Below, in pieces: positions 16,971 through 26,078 of a stretch of DNA of 64,000 nt; within the stretch, counting starts at the first letter, position 1; each line of letters opens with the position of its first letter. Below the pieces are notes generated by a model. The model did no database searches. It saw only the letters and a program-made list of their open reading frames with translations, and was not told the DNA's origin. The DNA comes from JAKZVK01 sp965248255. GTDB lineage: Bacteria > Acidobacteriota > Terriglobia > Bryobacterales > UBA6623. The position numbers were made by a program, and so were the translations under genes. Where the stretch lies: the NCBI GenBank assembly GCA_965248255.1, contig CBDFIW010000004.1, positions 2,418,001 to 2,482,000 on the forward strand. The letters are read 5' to 3'.

Positions 16971-17873
16971 ATGCTATTCATTGAGACTTTCGTTCACGGC
17001 GCGGTCGACACCCTTCTTGTCTTTCTGATCCTTCTGCTAGCCAAGAAGCTCAGAGACGCGCGCTTTCGTGCCGCCGTGGCTCCGACCGACGGAGGCGATT
17101 CCGTAGAATACACCGCCGACTACCAGATCGAAGAAGAGAGCAATCTGGCGGTGGCTCTGCGCCGCTGTGGCTTGAGCATTGGTTTCGGCTTCGGTCTAGC
17201 CGGGGTTGTCAGCGGTGGGGTCAGTCGCTTCTCAGCAGGATGGGAAGTAGTGCTGCAAGACACCGGAGAACTGCTGTTCTCCTGCTTCCTGTTGCTTGTG
17301 TTTCTGTTCGTGGCCGAGTTCGTTGTTGAGCAGATCATCTTGCGCAGTGTTCACAACACTCGAGAACTCAAGAATCGCAACACCGCCGTCGGATTCGCGG
17401 AGCTGGGCAGCTATACAGCTACCGGCCTGATCGCATTTGGCTCGTTTCAAGGTGAGGGTGGAGCGTGGTACACAGCCGCGGGCTTTTTCTTCATGGGGCA
17501 GGCGGCTCTGATCCTGTTCGCGCTGATCTACGACTGGGTGACGCCGTTCAACATCGTCGACGAGATCCAGAAAGGCAACGCGGCCGCCGGGTTGATGCTT
17601 GGCGGCACGCTGGCCACGCTGGGTATCATCCTCAGCTTCGCTATCGCCGGTCCCTTTGTTGGTTGGGCGGAGGGAATCACCGGCTTCGCCATCAGCGCAC
17701 TGGTTGGAATGGCCCTGCTCATTCCCTTCCAGATATTGATCGACAAGGTTTTCCTGCCGCATACGACCCTCAAGATCGAGGTCGAGCGTGATCGTAACCT
17801 CGCCGCTTGTTCAGTGACCGTCTGCGCCCAGATTGCGCTAGCCATCATGATCGGCGCGTTGGTGGCGGTTTAG
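16971..17873 (+). CDS. DUF350-domain membrane protein (two repeats)
   Basis: About 300 aa; the ATG at 16971 has GAGGA close upstream, and a GTG lies one codon before. Eight or so transmembrane segments fall into two homologous halves, each with a charged soluble insertion and the DUF350 signature: ESNLAVALRRCGLSIGFGFG in half 1 and KGNAAAGLMLGGTLATLGII in half 2 (the 'N-x-A-x-A-l-x-x-x-G' helix). DUF350 proteins are inner-membrane proteins of unknown activity, often beside spermidine-synthase-like genes and channels. It starts 12 bases after the lipoprotein gene and ends 16 bases before the K+ channel gene. Confidence 0.85.
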   Translation: MLFIETFVHGAVDTLLVFLILLLAKKLRDARFRAAVAPTDGGDSVEYTADYQIEEESNLAVALRRCGLSIGFGFGLAGVVSGGVSRFSAGWEVVLQDTGELLFSCFLLLVFLFVAEFVVEQIILRSVHNTRELKNRNTAVGFAELGSYTATGLIAFGSFQGEGGAWYTAAGFFFMGQAALILFALIYDWVTPFNIVDEIQKGNAAAGLMLGGTLATLGIILSFAIAGPFVGWAEGITGFAISALVGMALLIPFQILIDKVFLPHTTLKIEVERDRNLAACSVTVCAQIALAIMIGALVAV

Positions 17874-17889
17874 CGGCCCGGGGGCGTCA

Positions 17890-18945
17890 GTGACGGCTCG
17901 CGCTCGTTTTCGCCGGCTTCGCGACACTCTGCTGCGCATCGTCCACAAGGCCGGCTGGGCATGGATCGGAACCCTGCTGCTGACACTCTACGTGCTCGGT
18001 GCGGCCCTGATGCCCTTCTTCGAGGGGCCTGACAGCCCGCTGGCTTCGATACGGGATTACACCTGGTGGTTTGTTGTGACCGCTACGACTGTGGGCTACG
18101 GCGATATCGCCCCTGGCTCGCTTGGTGGGAGGGCGACCGCGGTGGTCATCATGCTGCTCGGCATCGGTGTCATTGCCGTCGCCGTGGCAAAGTTGGCCGA
18201 GTCTGTCATTGATTTTGGAAGGAGGCGCATGAGAGGTCTGACGCAGCTGAGCGAAGCAGGTCACCTCGTGATCTTTGGCTACACCAAGGGAGAAACCGAG
18301 AGACTCATCCGGGAGTTGAGAGAAGACAGAAGCGCGGAAGGCCTTTCGATCGTTCTTTGTTCCTACTTGGCTGAAGAGAACCCCGTATCGGACGAGGTGA
18401 AGTTCGTCCACGGTGACCTGACGGCGGACGATGTGCTCGACCGTGCCTGCGTCGCACAGGCGGCCAGCATTCTCATCCACGGCCACGACGACAACGAGAC
18501 GATCGTTGTTACCCTTGCGGCTCGCAGCGTCAACTCTCACGCTCACATCGTGGCTCTGCTGCGGCAGCCCGAAAACGAAATGCATCTGAGGCGAATTGAC
18601 CCAAACATCGAATGTGTCACGCCACTCTCGGTTCCCCTCATGGTTCAGGCACTTCAGGACCCCGGCGCGACGACGGTGATTTCGTCTTTGTTGAGCAACA
18701 CGACCGACGACACGATCTACCGTCTGAACGTTTCCGATACGAGCCGTACCTGGAACTTCGACGCCTTGCAGCGGGCATTCAGGGATCGCCTTGGCGCGAC
18801 GCTCGTGGCGGTGGCATCGGGTGATTCGGTGGGCGACGTGGATCTCAATCCAGCCTCGGATTTCGTGGTCAAGCAGGGAACGTCGCTTTTTTATGTCGCG
18901 GGCCGGCGAATCCTGCCTCAGGAAGTCGCCTGGGATGAGCTCTGA
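17890..18945 (+). CDS. Two-TM potassium channel with RCK (TrkA-N) domain
   Basis: A 351-aa protein with a GTG start. TM1 spans about residues 22-43. The pore is TWWFVVTATTVGYGDIAPGS, whose TVGYGD is the K+ selectivity filter, followed by TM2 (ATAVVIMLLGIGVIAVAVAK). Residues 118-350 form an RCK-type regulator: HLVIFGYTKGETERLIREL is the Rossmann opening, though the canonical GxGxxG is altered to GYTKGE. Such MthK-like channels pass K+ out or in under ligand control. The gene is the last of the same-strand run and converges on the amine oxidase gene three bases away. Confidence 0.9.
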   Translation: MTARARFRRLRDTLLRIVHKAGWAWIGTLLLTLYVLGAALMPFFEGPDSPLASIRDYTWWFVVTATTVGYGDIAPGSLGGRATAVVIMLLGIGVIAVAVAKLAESVIDFGRRRMRGLTQLSEAGHLVIFGYTKGETERLIRELREDRSAEGLSIVLCSYLAEENPVSDEVKFVHGDLTADDVLDRACVAQAASILIHGHDDNETIVVTLAARSVNSHAHIVALLRQPENEMHLRRIDPNIECVTPLSVPLMVQALQDPGATTVISSLLSNTTDDTIYRLNVSDTSRTWNFDALQRAFRDRLGATLVAVASGDSVGDVDLNPASDFVVKQGTSLFYVAGRRILPQEVAWDEL

Positions 18946-18948
18946 CCG

Positions 18949-20514
18949 TCAGGCGTAGTCGAGATCCCGAAATCCGAAGCGCTTGAGCACGCGGTCCGCC
19001 GCTCGCACGCCGCGATACTGTGCTTCTTCGAAGATCGAAATCCCGCTTAGATCCGAACTCGCAAACTGGATCGGGCCGTCCCACTCTTCGAGCCGTTTTC
19101 GTGCTTCGGAGGTAATGAATCCGACGCCGGGACGAATCATGGCATGTCCCAGTCGCATCACATCCATCCGGCGTGTGCAATCGCGGATGTCCGGGTGGGC
19201 CTGCTCGAGATCGCGCAGAATCTCTGCTTTGCGTTCATCCCAGTTCGTCTCCAGTAAGGCGGCCCGTCCCACGCGGGGGGGAACCTCCGTCAGCGCCCGA
19301 TAGTACGTCCACACCGTCTCCGCCCCGGCCGCCCGGCGCCCTTGGTGTGTCGCCACGACATATCCGAGCCCGGGGGAGTTGTGCAGGATGTTTTCCCAGG
19401 CCGGGGAAGCGCCGCTCTCCCGTGGAATACGGTCAAGCGTCACATTGGCCGTATACCAAGGTGAGTATTCGTGCTGCGCCATCGAGGGGAAGTCAGGGCC
19501 AATCTCAGGAATGATGTAGGGAGCCAGGAAGGTCGGCGCTGTGAAGATGACAGCGGAGGAAGTGTAAACCGCGTCCTCGGTCAGCACCTCAAGGCCGCCG
19601 CCGGACCGAAGGATCCGATGGACCGGAGCCGACGTACGTAGGTACGGGTGCAACTTCTCCAAGAGCCGCTTGACGATCCAACCGTTTCCCTCGGTCCAGG
19701 TCAGGACTCCGATGTCCTCCTTGGGGCGTGCCGCGAAGTAGTGGATGCCCGCCCAAGCCGAGGTGTCTACGTAAGACGCGCCATAATCGTCACGGCACGC
19801 ATAGTTCACGTACCACCGCAGGTGGGACGAGAAAAAACCCTGCTCGACCATCCAGGTCTTCATCGAAATATGATCCAAGCCCTCGGTTTGCCTGGGCCGC
19901 TGAATGGGGATCGTAAACTCGCCCCCTTGCCGGTAGTAATCCATGCGGTCCCAAAAGCGATCGAACTGATCACGGTCCGATTTCGAAGCCTCAGGACCTG
20001 GTTCCAGCCCTTCCTGCCAGTGGCCATCGACGAAGAGCCGCTGCTGAGGCTCTCTGCAGAAGTGCGCCGTATCCCAGCGGCCCTCCTGGATCACACCCAG
20101 CTCTTCGAACAGCTCCTGGACCAGTGGGATTCTCTTATCCGGTACCGGTATGTAGTGTGCGCCCCATGGATAGGCGCTCACTTCGTTCTCTCCCCAGCGG
20201 GAGTTTCCGCCGGCTTGGTCCTCCAGCTCGAGAACGACAAAATCTCGAAACCCAAGCCTATGCATGCGCCAGGCAGCGGAAAGCCCGGCGACACCGGCCC
20301 CGACCACAACCACAGGGGCGGCCACGCGTTCGGGAGGTGGCGGAGCAGACTGCGAGTCACGAATGCGGTGACCTGCGACGTGGCCGCGATCGACAAACGA
20401 GCCTTCAATCGGGCGGTCAGGGCGAAAAAGGAATGCCGTACCTGCCGCGGCGACGCCACCCGCGGCGGCCGTTTGCAGCAGTTTTCGTCGCGAGATGCCG
20501 AGTCGGTCTGCCAT
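18949..20514 (-). CDS. Tat-exported flavin amine oxidase-like protein
   Basis: A 521-aa protein. The N-terminus GISRRKLLQTAAAGGVAAAG is a twin-arginine signal. The FAD site follows at about residue 67 (VVVVGAGVAGLSAAWRMHRL, then LELEDQAGGNSRWG, a GG-x-x-R amine-oxidase motif). EGNGWIVKRLLEKL and the C-terminal ASSDLSGISIFEEAQYRGVR match the second FAD contact of monoamine/polyamine oxidases. Expected location is the periplasm. It is divergent from the spermidine-synthase-like gene, 106 bases apart, so a polyamine substrate is a reasonable guess but not shown by sequence. Confidence 0.82.
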   Translation of the reverse strand: MADRLGISRRKLLQTAAAGGVAAAGTAFLFRPDRPIEGSFVDRGHVAGHRIRDSQSAPPPPERVAAPVVVVGAGVAGLSAAWRMHRLGFRDFVVLELEDQAGGNSRWGENEVSAYPWGAHYIPVPDKRIPLVQELFEELGVIQEGRWDTAHFCREPQQRLFVDGHWQEGLEPGPEASKSDRDQFDRFWDRMDYYRQGGEFTIPIQRPRQTEGLDHISMKTWMVEQGFFSSHLRWYVNYACRDDYGASYVDTSAWAGIHYFAARPKEDIGVLTWTEGNGWIVKRLLEKLHPYLRTSAPVHRILRSGGGLEVLTEDAVYTSSAVIFTAPTFLAPYIIPEIGPDFPSMAQHEYSPWYTANVTLDRIPRESGASPAWENILHNSPGLGYVVATHQGRRAAGAETVWTYYRALTEVPPRVGRAALLETNWDERKAEILRDLEQAHPDIRDCTRRMDVMRLGHAMIRPGVGFITSEARKRLEEWDGPIQFASSDLSGISIFEEAQYRGVRAADRVLKRFGFRDLDYA

Positions 20515-20620
20515 CGCCGCTGGAGTCAGGGTGAAAACGGAACCTCAGTATACAGAACAAGTTGCCGGTCGCCGGCTGAGATCAGGATGGTAGAATGGCT
20601 GGCACTCTGTGCCCGGTCCG

Positions 20621-22339
20621 ATGGAGACGTCTCATTCACAAACACTCTCCGCTTCGACAATCCACCCGCGCGTCGCGACCGCCCTGCTTGCTCTCTCGAT
20701 GTTCTTTACCGGCGCGAGCGGATTCATCTTCGAGTGCGTCCTCAGCACAGTCGCCACGTACATCCTCGGCAATAGCATCGAGCAATTCTCCGTGACCATC
20801 TCCCTAATGTTGCTCATGATGGGCGTAGCGGGCTACTGGCAGCAGAGGCTCAGCGATCGTCGTCTGGTCGAGAAATTCCTGGCGGTCGAAGTTCTCTTGG
20901 CGCTGCTGGGCGGCTTCGCCCCGACCGCGGCGTACGCGTCCTACGCGACGATGGAGAGCCACTTCTCCTTGGTGCAGTACTTTTTCGTCCTGGCGATCGG
21001 TTTTCTGATCGGCCTCGAGATTCCCCTCGTCTTGCGCATCAATCGATACTACGTTCCCACCCTCAAATCGAATATAGCGACGGTCTTAAGCATGGACTAT
21101 ATCGGCAGCTTCATCGGCGCCTTGGTGTGGGTGTACTTCTTCCTGAAATATTTTCCTCTGACCGAAATTAGTTTCTTTGTGGCGGGAGTGAACTTTGTCG
21201 TCGCGGTGGTTACTTACCTGTACTTCATGCGCCATCGGGCTGTGGCACGGCCGCTCGTTTCATTACTCATGATCCTACTGACGGCCGCGGCGCTCGGCTA
21301 CGGTTACGCCCAGAACCGAGTTTGGAATCTCCTTCTAGAGCAAAGGTTCTATGACCAGCCGGTTGTTTATTCCAAAACCACGAAGTATCAACATCTCGTG
21401 ATGACGGCCGGCGTCAAGCCCGTCGACTACCGCCTTTATATCAACGGCAACTTGCAGTTCTCAAGCCGCGACGAACACATTTACCACGAACTGCTCGTGC
21501 ACCCGGCTATGAGTTTGGCCGCCCGTCGCGATCGGATACTGATTCTGGGCGGAGGAGACGGCCTCGCGCTAAGAGAAGTGCTCAAGCATCCTGATGTGGA
21601 AGAGGTTCGGCTCATCGACATCGATCCCGACATGATTGCGCTGGCACGCGACGATGACGTGCTCAATGAGCTCAACCAAGGCGCCCTCGCGGACGCGCGG
21701 GTCGTGGCGGCGGGTGCCTCCGGTGTCGTTTCGGAGACGTCCACGAGGCCCATCTACGATTACACCGAGACTCTGCCCGAATCGGGAAAACCTATCATCG
21801 AGGAGGCAGCGCGGGTATCGGTATACACGGTCGACGCGGACAAGATGGTCCAGCGCTTATCGGGATCATGGGATGTGATCGTGGTCGACTTTCCTGACCC
21901 CAACAGCGTCGAGCTTGCCAAGCTTTATAGTCGCGAATTCTATTTGAAGCTGCGCCGTATCCTATCCAACGGCGGCATCATGGCGGTTCAGAGCACGTCT
22001 CCCTATCACTCAAAGGAATCTTTCTTGTGTGTTCGGCGGACCCTCGACAGCGCCGGATATGAGACGGTCCCCTACCACGACAACGTCCCGAGCTTCGGAG
22101 ATTGGGGCTGGATTCTCGCCTGGCATTCTCCGAAGGCGGTCAGAGACGTTCGGAACGAAATCGCGCAGCTCGATCATTTTGGGATTCCCCAAGATCGACT
22201 GCGGTACTTGACGCCCGACGCTTTTCGCAGTGCCCTAACGTTCGGCAAAGGAATGCTGGACTCGCATTCCACAGAAGTGAACCGTCTGATGCATCCGGTT
22301 CTGCTTCGTTTCTATCTCAGCGACAGCTGGCAACCCTAG
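20621..22339 (+). CDS. Membrane-fused spermidine-synthase-like protein
   Basis: A 572-aa protein from ATG 20621 (GTG 20609 is the alternative). Residues 15-235 hold about seven transmembrane helices; residues 270-560 hold an aminopropyltransferase-like Rossmann domain: YQHLVM, LYINGNLQFSSRDEHIYHEL, ILILGGGDGLALREVLKHPD (AdoMet/dcAdoMet site), VRLIDIDPDMI, and VVDFPDPNSVELAKLYSREF. The catalytic-region segment normally DxxD reads DFPDP. An acidic loop between motifs (about 370-410) is longer than in SpeE. Such fusions may make or modify polyamines at the membrane. The stop codon coincides with an IS630 insertion that regenerates it. Confidence 0.88.
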   Translation: METSHSQTLSASTIHPRVATALLALSMFFTGASGFIFECVLSTVATYILGNSIEQFSVTISLMLLMMGVAGYWQQRLSDRRLVEKFLAVEVLLALLGGFAPTAAYASYATMESHFSLVQYFFVLAIGFLIGLEIPLVLRINRYYVPTLKSNIATVLSMDYIGSFIGALVWVYFFLKYFPLTEISFFVAGVNFVVAVVTYLYFMRHRAVARPLVSLLMILLTAAALGYGYAQNRVWNLLLEQRFYDQPVVYSKTTKYQHLVMTAGVKPVDYRLYINGNLQFSSRDEHIYHELLVHPAMSLAARRDRILILGGGDGLALREVLKHPDVEEVRLIDIDPDMIALARDDDVLNELNQGALADARVVAAGASGVVSETSTRPIYDYTETLPESGKPIIEEAARVSVYTVDADKMVQRLSGSWDVIVVDFPDPNSVELAKLYSREFYLKLRRILSNGGIMAVQSTSPYHSKESFLCVRRTLDSAGYETVPYHDNVPSFGDWGWILAWHSPKAVRDVRNEIAQLDHFGIPQDRLRYLTPDAFRSALTFGKGMLDSHSTEVNRLMHPVLLRFYLSDSWQP

Positions 22340-23457
22340 TACTTAAGATCATAAGTTAGCGTATGAGTAAGAAAGAGGCCGCTGCCTCACGCTGGCCTTG
22401 GTCCATTCGAAAGGGGCGGCGTTTTCGTTGTGTGCCTCGAGGAAGCGGTCGATGGCTGCGCGTACTTCGTAGGGCGAGGTGAAGCTGGCTCCCTGCAACG
22501 CCCGCCGACTGAGGATACTGAACCAGATCTCAATCTGATTCAGCCACGAGGCGTAGGTCGGAGTGTAGTGCAAGTGCACGTTGGGGTGGCGCTGGAGCCA
22601 ACGATCCCGTTTCGGCTTGTGGGTGTTGAGATTGTCCAGCACGACGTGCAACTCGAAGCCTTCGTAGAGATCCACCAGTTGGTTCATGAAGTCTAGAAAC
22701 TCTCGCCGCCGGCGACGCTGGTAGTGACCAGCCGTGACGTGACCGGTGGCCACCTCCAGGGCGGCGAACAAGGTCGTTGTGCCATGGCGTTTGTAGCCGT
22801 GGCTGAAGCCCGTCAAGGCCTTGCCGTCGGGCAGCCGCAGCCAGCCCTGAGCGCGTTCGAGGGCTTGGATGTGGGGCTTTTCGTCGACGGCTAGCACGAC
22901 AGCGTTCTCGGGCGGGTCCAGGTAAAGTCCCACGATGTCGGCGGCTTTACGGGCAAACTCGGGATCGGTCGAGAGGCACCAGCTGCGACGACGCCGCAGC
23001 GAGATGCCCCGGCGGCGCAGCACGCGCCAGACTTGTTGGTCACTCACCTCGCCGAGCGCTTGGGCCAGGAGTTGGCCGGTCCAAGTGGCCTGTCCGCTGG
23101 GCGGCGATTCATCGAGTTTCTTGAGAATGCGTTTCTCGCTCGCGGCGTCGTATTGCCGCGGCTTGCCGGGTCGCGCTTCGTCGGCCAAGCCGGCCAGCCG
23201 TTGGCGGGCAAAGCGGGTGCGCCACTTCGACACCCGTGCCGGCCGCGTTCCCAACTGCGCCGCGATCTCCAGGTTCGACTTTCCTTGGGCCGCCAGCAGG
23301 ACGATGCGAGCCCTTTCGGCGGTACGCCGTTCGGTCTTGTGGGCCCGTCGCCAGCGCTGTAGCGTCCGTTCCTCAGCAGGACTCAAAAGGATGGGCGTGG
23401 CTCTTTTAGCCATGCCCTTATTCTATCACAAGTGCGTCTATTTATGATAGTAAGTAC
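22339..23457 (-). mobile_element. IS630-family element, type A
   Basis: The ends are inverted repeats: CTAGTACTTAAGATCATAA reads inward from the left and CTAGTACTTACTATCATAA from the right, with the outer TA being the target duplication (22337-22338 and 23458-23459). The element is about 1119 bp with one transposase. The TA target is the TA of the preceding gene's TAG stop codon; the element begins with G, so TAG is recreated, and removal of the element would also leave TAG. Confidence 0.9.
22349..23413 (-). CDS. IS630-family transposase (type A)
   Basis: A 354-aa single-frame transposase. The N-terminal HTH reads ERARIVLLAAQGKSNLEIAA; the DDE core shows VVLAVDEKPHIQALER (first Asp), LHVVLDNLNTHKPKRD (second Asp) and YTPTYASWLNQIEIWFSILS (Glu). 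It appears intact, and its inverted repeats and TA duplication are intact too, so the element could be active. It shares no close similarity with the three type-B IS630 copies in this window. Confidence 0.93.
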   Translation of the reverse strand: MAKRATPILLSPAEERTLQRWRRAHKTERRTAERARIVLLAAQGKSNLEIAAQLGTRPARVSKWRTRFARQRLAGLADEARPGKPRQYDAASEKRILKKLDESPPSGQATWTGQLLAQALGEVSDQQVWRVLRRRGISLRRRRSWCLSTDPEFARKAADIVGLYLDPPENAVVLAVDEKPHIQALERAQGWLRLPDGKALTGFSHGYKRHGTTTLFAALEVATGHVTAGHYQRRRRREFLDFMNQLVDLYEGFELHVVLDNLNTHKPKRDRWLQRHPNVHLHYTPTYASWLNQIEIWFSILSRRALQGASFTSPYEVRAAIDRFLEAHNENAAPFEWTKASVRQRPLSYSYANL

Positions 23458-23459
23458 TA

Positions 23460-23926
23460 GCACCCTCCTCGGGCAGGCCGTTTTCGAAGAGCCCTGAAGT
23501 CACGTCGTACTCAATTCAGGTCGCGGGTTGTGCAATTCTCTGATAAGGCGGGGGTTGCGTGAGGTTTAGCAGATAGATCCCCCCTAGTCGTTAGTGCCGT
23601 ATCGGGGCTGCCTCGGAGCACGAAGATGGGAGAGAAGGCGAGGAAGCCGGGTCCGAGGCAGTTTCGATAGGGCGACTTGAAGGAAGCCGCTGGGCGGGGC
23701 GGACGACTATGGAGCTACGAACCACGTCAGGCGGTGCTGCGAGTCGCCGCAGGCGTCGCGAGGATGGCCGAGCAGCCGCGACAAGGCAAGTACAGAGATC
23801 GGATCGGCGATCCGCGGGGTTGAGACACTGCGACAAGAGCGGATTTGCACATGGCTTTAGGTGCACGGACACACGACCGCCGCGGCGTGCGGTTGCACGT
23901 CTTTGCGCCAGACTGTGGCGGGTGCC
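23460..23926. other. Gene-free stretch between IS630-A and IS91 copy 2
   Basis: The first 110 bases are ordinary sequence that originally followed the spermidine-synthase-like gene. From about 23600 the DNA belongs to the terminal part of the IS91-type element, including its hairpin and conserved block. No gene is supported; the translated frames are Arg/Ser-rich shadows. Confidence 0.6.
23608..23691 (-). repeat. Terminal structure of IS91-type element, copy 2
   Basis: On the reverse strand AGCGGCTTCCTTCAA (23677-23691) is followed after 15 bases by a perfect 10-bp stem CTGCCTCGGA / TCCGAGGCAG (23652-23661 with 23608-23617) and a 34-base loop. The conserved block and spacing match copy 1 (10831-10913), while the stem bases differ in both arms. 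Pairing is therefore maintained by compensatory change. Confidence 0.65.
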
Positions 23927-25102
23927 TTACGAGCTGTCGAAGTAGCTGCATTGGAGAGCGAGTTGGGCCGGCGTAAGCTGGGGCCCGATTCGCATCGGCG
24001 TGGAACAGCGGGGGCATCGCCAGGTCAGTGTGTCGGCGGACGCCTGCGAACTAGGCTGCCGTGGTTCCAGCGCCGACGCGAGCAACTGGCGGGCGAGTGC
24101 GAGCAGAGCTTTGCGGCAGCGGTTGGCCAAGAAGCCGAACTGCCGGATGCGAACGAAACCTCGTGGCAGCACATGTTGGACAAAGCGCCGCAGAAACTCT
24201 GCAACACGGAGTGTCATCTTCCGCTGTTGGTTGCCGTGCGCGTAGCCCTTCCAACGGAAAGTGACGCGCTCGCCGTCGAAAGCCAGCAAGCGGTGATTGC
24301 TGATGGCGACGCGATGGGTATAGCGGCCCAGATAACGCAGCACCTGCGCCGGTCCGCCGAAAGCCGGCTTGGCGTACACGACCCAGTCCTGACGGAACAG
24401 GGTGCGCAGGAAAGCCGCAAAGTTTTTCGATTCTTCGAGGGCGGTAAGCGGGCCGCCGAAGCGGAGCTGCTTATGCCGGTGAGCTCGCCGTAAGCCGTCG
24501 ACGAACTTGCCTCGAAAGACGCGACTGAGCACTTTCACCGGCAGAAAGAAAGCATACTTGGGACGGACCCAGCGGGTGCGGTCGGAAGAAAGTCCGCCGG
24601 CTGGAATGACACAGTGGAGATGGGGATGAAGCAGCAGGTTCTGCCCCCAGGTATGCAAGATGCCCAGAAAGCCAATCTTTGCGCCGAGATGCTTCGTGTT
24701 TGCCGCCACTTCCAACAGAGTCCGTGCGCTGGCCCAGAACAGCAAGCCGTAGAGGACCGCCGGGTTCTGCTCGCAAAGCATGTTGAGTGCGTGCGGCAGG
24801 GTGAAGACGACGTGAAAGTAGGGCACGCCTAAGACTTCTTGCTCGCGCGCGGCGAGCCAGCGTTGGCGCGCTTGCGCCTGGCACTTTGGACAGTGCCTAT
24901 TACGACAGGAGTTATACGAGATCGCCTGCTGATCACAGCGCGGACAAACATCAACGTGGCCGCCCAAGGCCGCCGTGCGACAGCGCCCGATCGCTTGCAG
25001 CACATTCAGTTGCTGGAAGCTGAGCCACGATCGATAGCGATCCACGAAGCGGTCGCCCTGCGCCTGGATGAGATCGGCCACCTCGAAGGTGGGCCGGCTC
25101 AT
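23927..25102 (-). CDS. IS91-family HUH transposase, copy 2
   Basis: A 391-aa protein. Zinc-binding N-terminus (CPRCDQQAISYNSCRNRHCP, then KCQ), HUH motif HPHLHCVIPAGG, Tyr motif YLGRYTHRVAISNHRL, and C-terminal CPRCS-type ribbon. It is a full-length homologue of the copy at 9398-10576 but differs at many positions, including the extreme C-terminus. Its ATG overlaps the stop of the integrase gene (ATGA), so the two are translationally coupled. Both genes of this element are open, making it the potentially active copy. Confidence 0.92.
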   Translation of the reverse strand: MSRPTFEVADLIQAQGDRFVDRYRSWLSFQQLNVLQAIGRCRTAALGGHVDVCPRCDQQAISYNSCRNRHCPKCQAQARQRWLAAREQEVLGVPYFHVVFTLPHALNMLCEQNPAVLYGLLFWASARTLLEVAANTKHLGAKIGFLGILHTWGQNLLLHPHLHCVIPAGGLSSDRTRWVRPKYAFFLPVKVLSRVFRGKFVDGLRRAHRHKQLRFGGPLTALEESKNFAAFLRTLFRQDWVVYAKPAFGGPAQVLRYLGRYTHRVAISNHRLLAFDGERVTFRWKGYAHGNQQRKMTLRVAEFLRRFVQHVLPRGFVRIRQFGFLANRCRKALLALARQLLASALEPRQPSSQASADTLTWRCPRCSTPMRIGPQLTPAQLALQCSYFDSS

Positions 25103-25995
25103 GCCGGCTTGTGTAGTCTGCGCGAACGTTCGATGCGCGCTGTAGGGGAAATCGCGAGTTGATCCAACGGATTCGCCGCCGCTTGCAAGTGCTTCTGGGA
25201 AAGGTGTAGGTAGACCGTCGTGGCCTCGATATCGACATGCCCCATGAGCAGTTGAATGGTTCGCAGATCAGCGCCGGATTCGAGCAGGTGCGTGGCGTAA
25301 CAATGCCGCAGCGTGTGGGGTGTAACGCGCTTGCGGATCCCAGCGCGTTCGGTCGCCTCGCGAACCGCCGTCCAGACGACCTTCGGTGTGATGGGTTTGT
25401 CGACGCGCCAGTTGTTGATCGTGCCGGGGAACAAGTACGTTTTGGGCCGTATCCAGCGGTAATGCTCGCGCAGCGTCTCAAGAAGCTCTTGGCTCAGGGG
25501 CACTTCGCGATCCACGCCGCCCTTGCCGCGTTCGACACGAAGCATCGTTCGTTGGCTGTCGATGTCGGCAACTTTGAGGCGGCACAGTTCGGCGCGACGC
25601 AGCCCCGCCGAGTACAGCGTCATCAGCATCGCGCGGTGCGATAGGGTGCGCGCCGAGTCGATCAGGCGCGCCACCTCCTCGGGACTCAGAATGGTCGGCA
25701 GGCGTTTGCGATGCTTCGGATAGGGCAGCTCCTGCTTCATGTCGCGCCGCCCGAGCACCTTGACGTAAAGGAACCGCAGTGCACTGACGTGCAGGACGAC
25801 CGTGCCGACGGCGAGTTTCTTGTTCTCGAGCAGGTACGCCTGGTAGCGGCGCATATCGTCCGGACCGAGATGATCGAGCCTCTTTCGAGCGTATTCTCGA
25901 AACTGCTCGACGGATCGTAGATAGGTGCGAATCGTTGTTTCAGCGTAGTTGCGGCGTACGAGCTCTTCTCGCATCCGCTGGGTGAGTATCGTCAC
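25099..25995 (-). CDS. Tyrosine recombinase of the IS91-type element
   Basis: A 298-aa protein with a GTG start behind AAGGAGG. The N-terminal SAM-like DNA-binding domain occupies residues 5-95 (NYAETTIRTYLRSVEQFREY). Catalytic residues are visible: Arg in RRAELCRLK, Lys region RGKGGVDREVPL, H-x-x-R in TPHTLRHCYATHLLESG, His in LMGHVDIEATTVYLHLS with the nucleophile Tyr. A recombinase gene coupled to an IS91-family transposase gene is a recurrent two-gene arrangement; the recombinase may resolve or integrate the circular intermediate. The group II intron lies about 80 bases upstream in the opposite orientation. Confidence 0.92.
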   Translation of the reverse strand: MTILTQRMREELVRRNYAETTIRTYLRSVEQFREYARKRLDHLGPDDMRRYQAYLLENKKLAVGTVVLHVSALRFLYVKVLGRRDMKQELPYPKHRKRLPTILSPEEVARLIDSARTLSHRAMLMTLYSAGLRRAELCRLKVADIDSQRTMLRVERGKGGVDREVPLSQELLETLREHYRWIRPKTYLFPGTINNWRVDKPITPKVVWTAVREATERAGIRKRVTPHTLRHCYATHLLESGADLRTIQLLMGHVDIEATTVYLHLSQKHLQAAANPLDQLAISPTARIERSRRLHKPA

Positions 25996-26078
25996 AGAGA
26001 ACCTCCTTCTCTGCGACCGACTCTACTCTTCCCTTGCCACCCACGCCGCAGGCGTCCGCCGCGCATAGCGGCTTGGTT

